Shown here piece after piece: positions 46,089-55,215 of a stretch of DNA of 64,000 bases. Within the stretch, counting starts at the first letter, position 1. Each line of letters opens with the position of its first letter. This DNA is from Sophora flavescens (Eukaryota; Streptophyta; Magnoliopsida; Fabales; Fabaceae): positions 165,662,518 to 165,726,517 of the forward strand of contig CM061067.1 of NCBI GenBank assembly GCA_030762895.1. The letters are read 5' to 3'. Made by a program: the position numbers and the translations under genes. The notes beneath the pieces were generated by a model. It did not search any database. It had not been told where the DNA came from and saw nothing but the letters and a program-made list of their open reading frames with translations.

Positions 46089-47928
46089 AATAACGAGTTA
46101 ATTACTTAATTAGGGAATATTTGTTTTTCTTAATTATATTTGTGTTTTATTGTTAACCCTTTTTTTATCAACCTTTTTTATCTTTCCAGAAAGAAAAAAT
46201 TGGCGGGTGCGGGATCTGCTTTATGGGATTTTTTTTTTTTAAATACTTTGTGACGTTGTCTTTTGGTGAAAAGGGAATTGGGTTTCAACGATGGAGACAA
46301 AATGAGGTTTGTGTTTTGATGATAAAAATATTATGTTAGCAAAACCAAGGAGGCGTGTGTGGGAGAGGAACGTTGTGGTGTCTGTCTCGATGCTGTTTTA
46401 TTAGTAATATAAAGTGATGCTTTCAATTCCTACTTGGTTATGTAAAATCGTAAAAAGAAAAAAAGCGTGTTGTAATTTCTTGGAATTATTATTGTATGAA
46501 TTGTTGATGACGGAGATAGTGTGAGTGACAAGCAGAATTCGTTTATTGTCCTTGTGTTGGTTGGTGTTGTTGTGTGTGGTCCTATAATGGTAACTACATG
46601 GTACTCTGGAGGGGTTTCTGCACAAAAACTCACAAGCATGCAGCATGGTTTTCCTCTCTGTGTTAGGGTACAAGGGTGGGCTTTCATTTGTCTCTCCAGA
46701 AATATGCCTTAACAAACTCATCATGGAGCTTTGTTAAAAAAAAAAAGCATTTTTATATCTACACAAGCCAAAGTGAAAATGAATATTTATTTTTTGATAC
46801 TTTATACTTCAAAGTTTTATCTATGTTTACAGGTGTCCCTTAATTGATATTATACATTCTCGAGGATTAGTCATACGATTATCAATTGTGGAGATATCCG
46901 AGTTCCATCCCGATCAAATAAGAAAATTAAAATCTCATCATATCACTTATGGACGAGGATATGCCGATCAATTTACTGGGGATTGATCAAGGGAAAGGGG
47001 CCATAAGTTGTTGAAATATTGAGAGTATTAATTAATGTTGGGAGGTGCAGTTGATGTTGCAGTGGCAGGAATTCCTTTTTTTTTCCAGCTTTTTTACTCT
47101 TGCCAAAAGTAGTGCGCCTGTCAAAAAGCAGAAACCAGTATAAAACCAAACCAATCAAGGACAAAAGAAAGAGTAAACCTGCCAAGTGACAACAAAAACT
47201 AAATAGTAACTAGATAAGATTCTTAAGCAGTTTGCCAATTATCACCAAGCTAGCCAGGAACAATGCTTAATGAATAATGGCCAAAAGATAAAAAGAACAA
47301 AAACAAAGGTTACTGAATTAATGCCCCAAGACCTGGAGGTGTCTTCCCTTCAATTTCTTTCCACTGAGCTAACCAGTATATCGATTCAAATCTACTGTTT
47401 CAAAACATGATGTCTTAGTATCACTTACCAATCAATCAAATGTTAAGAATATGAATAAGTGTTAATGGATTAAGATTTTATTTTATTTAGCGACAAATTA
47501 TCATTGGTGGAGATAGATAATGTGACAGGAAAGTGGGATATCTGATGTTATATATATTACTCTATTTACAAACTTGAATGCCTTTCTATCTATTTAATGC
47601 AAATGGCAACTTCAAAACGAGTTCAATATCGTACTGAATATTTGAATCAAACGAGCTTTCTTAGTCTCTATTTATTTCTTCCAAAACTTCTTTCTAACAT
47701 TCTTATCAGGAAATAATCAATTATATACATATTCTTCAAAACGAAAAACCACAAGGTCCAGTGGTGGATAGTGTCAGGTCCAAAATCCCAGTTGGTCTAG
47801 AAAGTGCCTAGCAGGAGCCAGGAGCCAGCATTGAAAAACTTAAAATTTGCGTTGGAGATATAAAAGTGTTCGGATGGTATTAGGATGACATTTTGGCTTT
47901 ACTTTGCTTAATTATTGCTATTTATTTT

Positions 47929-47938
47929 TTTGATATGA
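47929..47938 (-). mobile_element. Candidate tail-only insertion with 20-bp flanking repeat
   Basis: TTTGATATGA lies between two copies of TAATTATTGCTATTTATTTT (47,909-47,928 and 47,939-47,958). The T tract is short, so slippage is an alternative. Confidence 0.4.
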
Positions 47939-48282
47939 TAATTATTGCTATTTATTTTATATGGGGAGACTTGGCGACAAACCAAGAGGATCCAAAGAGA
48001 GAGCTTCAACAACTATGGCAAAAGAATGGATTCTCTTATCGTTTTATGCTAAAATAATTTTAATTATAGATTAAAGGTAGTTGGTTTAGGTAAATTTATA
48101 ATACCAGACTCTTTGTCCTTAAGTGTACGCACTATTATTTAATGTTAATGTTTCATTTGGACAAGAAGCTCGTATGTTATTTTAACTTCATAATTAAGGT
48201 GGGCGTGGAGGAGGTTAATAGGCCTGGTCGAGTGTACCTAGCTAGTAGTTCCATAGTACTTCTGTTTTTTATTAGGAACATT

Positions 48283-48302
48283 TTTTTTTTTTTTTTGACA
48301 AA
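48283..48302 (-). mobile_element. Tail-only LINE-like insertion with 12-bp TSD
   Basis: A T tract plus GACAAA lies between exact copies of ATTAGGAACATT (48,271-48,282 and 48,303-48,314). The minus strand reads TTTGTC plus poly(A). Confidence 0.6.
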
Positions 48303-48447
48303 ATTAGGAACATTGTTAATTAGTATATTTGTATAACAAAAAACAAGAATGATGAAGACCGCCATGACTTAATTAATATTAGGAGGAAGCAGTTTGAGTG
48401 CTCTAAAAGTCGATAGATAATTAGATATATGAGATTCTGGTGCTTCT

Positions 48448-48471
48448 TGTTTTTTTTTTTTTTTGGTAAAA
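48448..48471 (-). mobile_element. Tail-only LINE-like insertion with 16-bp TSD
   Basis: TG, a T tract and GGTAAAA lie between exact copies of AGATTCTGGTGCTTCT (48,432-48,447 and 48,472-48,487). The minus strand reads TTTTACC plus poly(A). Confidence 0.65.
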
Positions 48472-48740
48472 AGATTCTGGTGCTTCTAAACAAGGACAAG
48501 GTTTTTCTCTTATATATTTTGCTGTTTTCATTTTCAAGAACACGACATTCTTGGTTTGGGTGCGAGATTAACCACTTCCATAGTGTTAGCTTGGCTTAAT
48601 TAGTTGGTTGCTTTGGTTGTTAGAATTTGTTATCTAGAAGTTTGAAATTAAAGTCTCGTATAATAACTACTATATATAATAACTAATAGATGTTAATATT
48701 ATTGCCAAGAAGCAGACTAATTCCATTAATAGGCAATGTC

Positions 48741-48745
<5 letters not shown>

Positions 48746-48777
<32 letters not shown>

Positions 48778-48778
48778 G
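48746..48778 (+). repeat. (ATT)11 microsatellite
   Basis: Uninterrupted ATT trinucleotide run of about 33 bp. Confidence 0.9.
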
Positions 48779-49650
48779 GAGAATGCTAAAAATAATTAAT
48801 TTTAATAACGTGATAATGCGTAATTGGTTAATAGCAATACATTAAAATTATATTCAAATCCAAAAAATAATTTATTGTTGAAAAAACTTTTAATTGTGAT
48901 AACATGTCGTAATCAAGCTGTTACCCTAATCAAATATCAAAAGATTCGTGATTGAGAAGTGTGATTTGCTAAATGTCCAACTTTTGTTTGATACTGTCAA
49001 TTAGGAAATAATAATGTTTTAAAAACTGGACCGGTCCGACCGGTTCAACCGTTAACCGGCCAAGTCTACGGTCCGGTCAGGCCTTGAAAACCGTCGGTCC
49101 GAAGGAACCGAGAAAAAATCGGGAAAACCAGTTCGGATCGATCAGAACCGAAAGAACCTGCTAACCAGGACTGGTTATTAGAAACCGGGTGGTTCAAAAT
49201 TGAGGAAGAGTGGAGCAAACCTTGTAAGAGAAAACAAGAGCGATTGAGACTCATCTTCCGTATTTCATCCTCTACAATTATAGGGACAACACCTAACACT
49301 CTTTTGTTGTTTCTCTCTTATACAACAAAAGAGTTACAGTCTTGGTGAAGTCAATAGAAGGGGAAGGAGATGTTGAAAGAAGAGGGTTGTTGTGCAGCGA
49401 AAGTGTGGCGGTGTTAGGAGTGAATTTTCATGTGAGTTTTCGTCAGACAGGCAGAAAGAGGCTCCATGAAAATTGAGAAGAAGTCCCAAAATTGGTATAT
49501 ACTGGTTTGGCTAAAAGAAAGTTGACAAGTACTAAGTTGACAGACGAAAAGTTGACAAAAAATTGGTCAAGAAAGTTAGACTGTCAAATTCATAAGGAAT
49601 TCCCAAAGTAGGCAAGAGTTGGATCGAAGAGTGGAAAATTGACCAAGTTC

Positions 49651-52230
49651 CACTACAACAGATTAGACTTTTAATAACGCACCTTTTATAGCATTTTCGT
49701 GTGGAAATGCTATTAAAAGTGATGGGGGGACTTTTAATAGCGTTTCCTTTAGAAAACGCTATCTTAGGTATCACCTAAGATAGCGTTTCCGTGTGGAACC
49801 GCTATTAAAAGTGCCACATAGGAAAAGATAGCGGTTCCACACGGAAACGCTATCTTAGGTGATACCTAAGATAGCGTTTCCTTTAGGAAACGCTATCTTA
49901 GGTTCCCCTTTTCATCAAAACAGCAAATTAAACGTGGGACCTTGGTTTTCTTCCCTCTTTTTTCTTGCTCTCTTCATTCCACTCGACACACACAGCCCCA
50001 ACCCTACTGTAGCTCGTTGCCATCGCGGGAACCCTTATTTGCCACCGTCACCACTGGTGTTGTTGACCATCCCGCCGTCGCCGCTGCTGTTGTTGACCAT
50101 CCTGCAGCCGTCACCGCCCGTTCAAGCCCTTCCCTCTTCCATCGCCTTTTCCTCTTATTTTGTTTGGTAAGTCCCTCTTCCTGAATCTTAGTTATTGTAG
50201 CTCACCGTATGTATCTTTTTATGCTTTTATGAATTTGGATTACAATAATGCCTTATCACTCTTTGTGTTTTGGGTTGCTTCTATGCAACTCGAAATAAGC
50301 AACAAGTTTACGCTATTTAGTATTTACACATAATGTGGTAGCTGGTAAACATTTTGTAGTAATGTACAATATTTCTTTAGCAAAATGTGATACTGTATGC
50401 AATCTGCATGACAAATTTTTTAAGTGGTTTCAATTGAAATGCTGATTTCTTTTTCATGAAGAATGAAGATGATTCCCAGGAGCACTTTTTTCAAATGAAT
50501 TTACTTGATTCGGTAGACTCAACTAAAATGAAGGTTATTGATTTTTACATTAGACATGACTAAAATCAAGAAGGAACGAGATATGCATACTTATTATTGG
50601 CTGTACAATTAGCTATTATCTCTTTCCAATAGTCAGTAAAATCATGTTGTATCCTGCTATTTGATGGAATACTTTTAATACTGTGATAAACTTATAGGGT
50701 GTTCTTGGTATGAGTGGATTGGATGAACATGAGAAACTAGAAAATGAAGAATTGAAAATGAGAGATGTATCTAAAGACATATGCAACTTACTCGTTGATT
50801 TTCTTCCATTTTCACTCTTTTCAAGCACCCTCATATATTCACAGGACCTCTTTTCATTAGGAAATTCTTAATTAACTGAAAAGCCTCAAAGCTCTAGCAG
50901 ATTCTGACAGGATTAAGGTCTTCCAAGTGTCAATTCATAGGACATTTTCTTTATTGTTGCTTTTTTTTTTCCCTTCCGATTTCACTTCATACAGTTATTG
51001 AGCATGAGGTTATGCTTAGTCATATTTTGAGCATGTGTTTATGCTTAGTCATTTTAGATTCAGTCATTTTTAAATTAATGATCTGTGCTCAGATTGTGGT
51101 GGTTTTGGGTCAAGGCCCTGATGGATATCACGGCCAGGGCCGTGACGATCTCGCTTACGGTTGCTCTGCGAAATTCCAGTCTCTCGCGAGGCGAGCCTAT
51201 GCTCGCGTCGCGAGCCCTCTGTTATGGCCGTGAAGAATTTCACGGCTGGGCCGTGATGTGCTCTGACTTGTGGTGGTTTTGGGTCACGGCCGTGATGGAT
51301 ATCACGGCCAGGCCGTGACAGACTCTGACTTCAGCCTTTCTTTTTGTTTTTCCTTGGTACATGCCTTCGAGTTGATGTGCCGCTGCTAGGAGAAAATAAG
51401 TTCAAACTTATTATTTTTGTTACACTTTGTTAATGCTTGATTTGAATTCTGTTTCTTGCTACAGTAGTATTTACCTAATTAGTCTGCTGTATCCCAATGT
51501 AACAGGTTAGTCTTTGTGGTGGAAATGCAGTATGTATGCTACAGAGTCTTTGAATCACATTTCGACACATTACTTTGGTGTTGTCTTGGTCTCATGAAAA
51601 ACAAACAGAAGCTGTAAATGTAGATTAATTGTAGATGTATGTTGGTTTTCTGATTTTGGTTTCTTAAGGATTGAGATCTGGTATAGTTGCTGCACTTTGA
51701 TTTTGTCTTACTCGTGTGAATTTGAATACTTTAGAAGCAGTGGTGTACTTATATCTGGTTATATATATATATATAGTTGCTTGTATAGAGTGTTGCACTT
51801 TGATTGTATAGTTCTTGGTTTCTTTGCACAAACACATGCAAAGTCTTGCATTGAACACTTATATTTTGAACACATTTTGAACAATTGTGTTGACTGCAAC
51901 AATTGTGGTTTTTTTGTGTAAATATGCAGGAATAATGGATGTAAAAGTTAAGAAATAAAATTAAAAAAAAAAGGGGCTTTAGATAGCGTTTCCTTGTACA
52001 AACGCTATCTAAAGTCAGACTTTAGATAGCGTTTGTACACGGAAACGCTATCTAAAGTCTGACTTTAGATAGCGTTTCCGTGTACAAACGCTATCTAAAG
52101 TCACCTATTAATAGCAGTTCCTAAATGCTATCTTTGCTAACGAGTTTTAATAGCGGTAGAATAGATAGCGGTTACAAACGCTATTAAAAGGCATACGGAA
52201 ACGCTATCTAAAGTCTAATCTGTTGTAGTG
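49651..52230 (+). mobile_element. CACTA-3: deletion derivative of the CACTA-2 family
   Basis: Left end CACTACAACAGATTAGACTT, right end ...AATCTGTTGTAGTG, TSD TTC (49,648-49,650 and 52,231-52,233). Its left end matches the CACTA-2 right end, and 51,345-52,230 is the reverse complement of CACTA-2 30,493-31,450, so it is in the opposite orientation. It lacks TNP2 and ORF2. It retains part of the LTR fragment seen in CACTA-2 (51,074-51,330). The middle, about 49,910-51,070, has no counterpart in CACTA-2; it holds an exon-like GC-richer stretch ending TTTG then GTAAGT at about 50,166, perhaps captured host DNA. Non-autonomous, with both termini intact. Confidence 0.9.
51074..51330 (-). repeat. LTR U3 fragment shared by CACTA-3 and CACTA-2
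   Basis: Reverse complement of the CACTA-2 segment at about 38,700-38,950: ATCACGG-CC-CCGTGA palindromes around CTCGCGAGGCGAGCCTATGC. The junction to CACTA-2-type sequence lies near 51,340 (CTTTCTTTTTG then TTTTTCCTTGG), marking the internal deletion. Confidence 0.8.
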
Positions 52231-52796
52231 TTCAAAGTCGACAAGAATAAAGTTGACAGAAGAATGTACATAAAGAGGAACGTCAAATTCAGAAGATTAT
52301 AGAATTGACAAGTGTGAAATTGACAAGAAGTTCTTCAGTTGACATGTCAAACAAGAAAAGCCGTCAAAAGGCGAAACTTAGAGTGCATCTGTCAAGGGTG
52401 AAATTTCTGATTATTGACGGATGCATTTAACTGGCTGACAAAGGAACCAGAATAATGACTGATATTTTCTAAGTATTATACTTAGTTGACAAGAAAATAT
52501 TGGCCGACAGAAAGGATAAATTGACAACCCAGCTTTTTGACAGTGTTAAGAAGAGTTGTCAAACGTACAAAAGTGTGAAAATGGCCAAGTCATCAAGGCC
52601 GACAAGGCATCAGCAAGATAAGCCGTCAAAGAGCCAAACCGTTGACAACAAGCAAGTTGACACAAAGTGGTTCAAAGAATTGAGCAGTTAGAGAAGTTTG
52701 CTTGTCAAATAGTTTGAATTTGAATATGGCAAAACTGTCATACAGGTGTCAGAAAGTAGATTAGGAAGTTACCTTTAGGAAGTTATTTACTTTTTC

Positions 52797-52804
52797 TATA
52801 AATA
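52797..52804 (+). promoter_or_regulatory. TATA box of the element C LTR
   Basis: TATAAATA in TTTTTCTATAAATACTAG, immediately after the TTGAC-rich U3. The transcript would start near 52,830. Confidence 0.6.
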
Positions 52805-53564
52805 CTAGTTACTACAATGTAATAGGGGTTGGAACTTGAAACATCCTATACGTCTCGATCACACAGCAGACTGACGGATTAACTCAAGTACTCCTTCCAC
52901 CCTTTTATCATTAATACAATGTTTAATTTCAATTCAATATTGGTTCATTTCCTTCAAGTTCTTCATGCATTTTCCAGTTTATTTATAATCATCTTCAAGT
53001 TATTTCATGTCTTTACTTTTTTTACATTTTATATCTCTTGCAATTTATCTTTCATGTTTTTTCACTTGCTTTCTTTTAATTTTATGCAATGTAAACGCTT
53101 TCTTTTACTTCCATTTAAATGTCTTTCTTTAATTGATTTCTTCCTTTAATTTACTGTCGTTTATCTTTCATTGTCATTTACAAGTTTTCAATTATTTTCC
53201 TGCAACTTACATGTTTTCCTTTAAATTAATGTATTTCTATTAATTAATGCATTTCAATTATTTTCCTTTACTCACTGCAATGTTCCCAACCATTTCAATT
53301 CTTGTTGTTTATTGCTTTCCTTTAACTTCATGTTCTTTATTTACTTTCTTCTAATTTTCTGCATTTTACATGCTTTCCTCTATTTTTATGTCATTCAATT
53401 GTTTTCCCTTAATTTTCAGTTCTTTACATGTTCTTCATTACTTTCAGTATTTCTTTCATGTTCTTCGTTTAAGATTCTTTTATTTTATTGCATCTAGTAT
53501 ATTTATATGAATTCATACATTTCTCTTCTACTACCAATCAAAGTAACAAATCCAGACACCAAGT

Positions 53565-54962
53565 TGTTGCGTGATTTTTAAGATATAAAGGCAAGTGCAC
53601 CTCGTAGCAATCAAGTAATACGGTGGTGAGACCGGTTATCGTATCCACAGGGATCGGATGTCAATTACCAATTCGCAAACTTAACAACTATCTAGACTAA
53701 ACTAAAGTATGAGAGATTAAAACAGAAAATAAAGAAAGCAAAACAATATTTTTGGTCTTTTGGGAATTTTATCGAACACTTGGTATGCAAACAGAGATGT
53801 GGCTAAGATTGTTAGGGTTAGACTACACTAATCCTCCCTTAATTGCAATGAAATGGTTATCAACACAAGTCCTACTTCAATTATGACAATCAAGCCTTTT
53901 CTAAAATACTCAAGCCTAATTCCTTAGGTGCATTGAGCCTAAAACCCCAAATTAAACCCTAATTCCTTAGGTGGATTAACCTGTGATTTTGCATTAAGTC
54001 AAGACTTATAAGATTGCAAGCATTCAACACCTATGTCTAGATTCTTGAACTACTTGGCATATGATTCATGAGCATGCCTTAACACCAACCTTCCAGTCAT
54101 CTATCAAAGCAACATATCATTCCTATGGGTAGCTAATCCAAGGAAAGCATTAAGCACAGAATCACATACTCATAAAGAAATAGAGACTTGCATTAAAACA
54201 CCAATTCAAATACAAACAAGTTCAGAAAAGCTACATCTAACCCCAACAATGGGGGATTAGTTACTCATATTTACAGAAAACCAAACCAGGGAAATAGGAG
54301 AAAAGGAGAGGAGAGACTCCATGGGAGCTTTCCTTCTTCTTCACAGCAACCCCTCTCAGCAACTCCCCTCTAGAGTCGAAACCCTAGCTCAGCCGCAGCC
54401 TCCAAGTCTCCAAGTGCTCTCTCCACCAAAAAGCTTCCCAAAACTGCCCTAAAACAGCAACTTATACCAATCAGATCTGCGCGCGTTCGCGAGGCGAGAC
54501 ATGTCTCGCGAGGCGAATGTTAAAAATCTGCATTCAGAGAATTGAACTCTCGCGAGGCGAGAGTTTCTTAGCGACGCGAGACCGAAAGGTTTTTCTTCAA
54601 TACGCCCGTGAGGAGCATCAGGGCCTGGGCGTGATGGCTTCTGTTTCCAGACTCGCAACCAGAAAGGCTTGCATTTTCTCCAACAGTCAGCTTTCAGGGT
54701 CGTGGGGCGAATCCAGGCTCGCGGGGCGAATCACCAGAATTCTGCTTGGCTCAATTTCTTCTCTTTTCAGGCTCTTTTTCATCCAAGCTCCATCAAGGCT
54801 AATTTCTGAGCATTTTTCCATTAAATCCTGCAAAACAACACCAAGACACCGCTTCACCCGTTCCAAAGGAAAAACTATACAAAATCAACACTAAATTGGC
54901 CTAACTATATGCAAATGCATGCAGAAATGTACATGGAAAATGAGGTGAAATCACACTCATCA
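53565..54962 (-). mobile_element. Solo LTR (Athila-like) inside the element C LTR
   Basis: On the minus strand it runs TGATGAGTGTGATTTCACCT...AAAAATCACGCAACA, 1,398 bp, with the exact TSD CAAGT at 53,560-53,564 and 54,963-54,967. There is no internal region, so it is a solo LTR from LTR-LTR recombination. It shares the element B start (TGATGAGTGTGAT, GCATGCAT, GTTGTTTTGCAG) and carries TCGCGAGGCGAG modules (54,485-54,735). Confidence 0.92.
54461..54468 (-). promoter_or_regulatory. TATA-like box of the solo LTR
   Basis: The minus strand reads GGTATAAG, just downstream of the CG-module block, the same order as in the element A LTR. Confidence 0.45.
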
Positions 54963-55143
54963 CAAGTCATTGCCAGTATTTACTAGATTTGACTAATTTG
55001 TCAAATTCATACTTGGCAGACATACATACATACACACACCCTGACGAGATTATCGCATAACTCGTTCGCCCCACACTCGTCTGATCTTTAATTATTTGTA
55101 ACAAAGGGATTTTGGACATCAACCAAAAACCAGCGTTAACAAA

Positions 55144-55161
55144 TTGGCACGCCCAGTGGGA
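55144..55161 (+). other. Primer-binding site of element C
   Basis: TTGGCACGCCCAGTGGGA starts two bases after the LTR end. A TTGGCACGCCCAGTGGGAC-type site is what I would expect in a Tat-like element; I have not assigned the tRNA. Confidence 0.6.
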
Positions 55162-55215
55162 CGAGTTTAGAGTAACTCGTACAGTGTCACGAATTTGACA
55201 TACAAATTTATTTGT

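Larger units (their letters stand above)
46089..49411. other. Intergenic DNA downstream of OFP, no second gene recognised
   Basis: AT-rich, with several short ORF-like frames lacking known domains. A cluster of CCGGT-containing words (GGACCGGTCCGACCGGTTCA) at 49,025-49,210 looks like an old terminal-repeat element. Three tail-only insertions and an (ATT)n microsatellite are listed separately. Confidence 0.5.
49412..55141 (+). repeat. 5' LTR of element C, split by CACTA-3 and a solo LTR
   Basis: The right edge is firm: GCGTTAACA then AA and the primer site. The left edge is a proposal, TGTTAGGAGTG at 49,412, because TGTTA mirrors the terminal TAACA; the true start could lie elsewhere between about 49,400 and 49,500. 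Without the insertions it would be about 1.74 kb. U3 (49,520-49,650 and 52,231-52,740) is crowded with TTGAC/GTCAA words. Downstream of the TATA box comes about 600 bp of pyrimidine-rich DNA (52,920-53,520). Confidence 0.6.

Noticed and set aside
46401..47185. Possible second host gene downstream of OFP
   Set aside because: The frames are short, overlap on both strands, lack domains and splice signals, and fall in ordinary AT-rich 3' flank.
49019..49300. CCGGT-rich block as the true start of element C
   Set aside because: Composition differs sharply from the TTGAC-rich U3 and looks like a separate old terminal-repeat element. TGTTAG at 49,412 is a better LTR start, though unproven.
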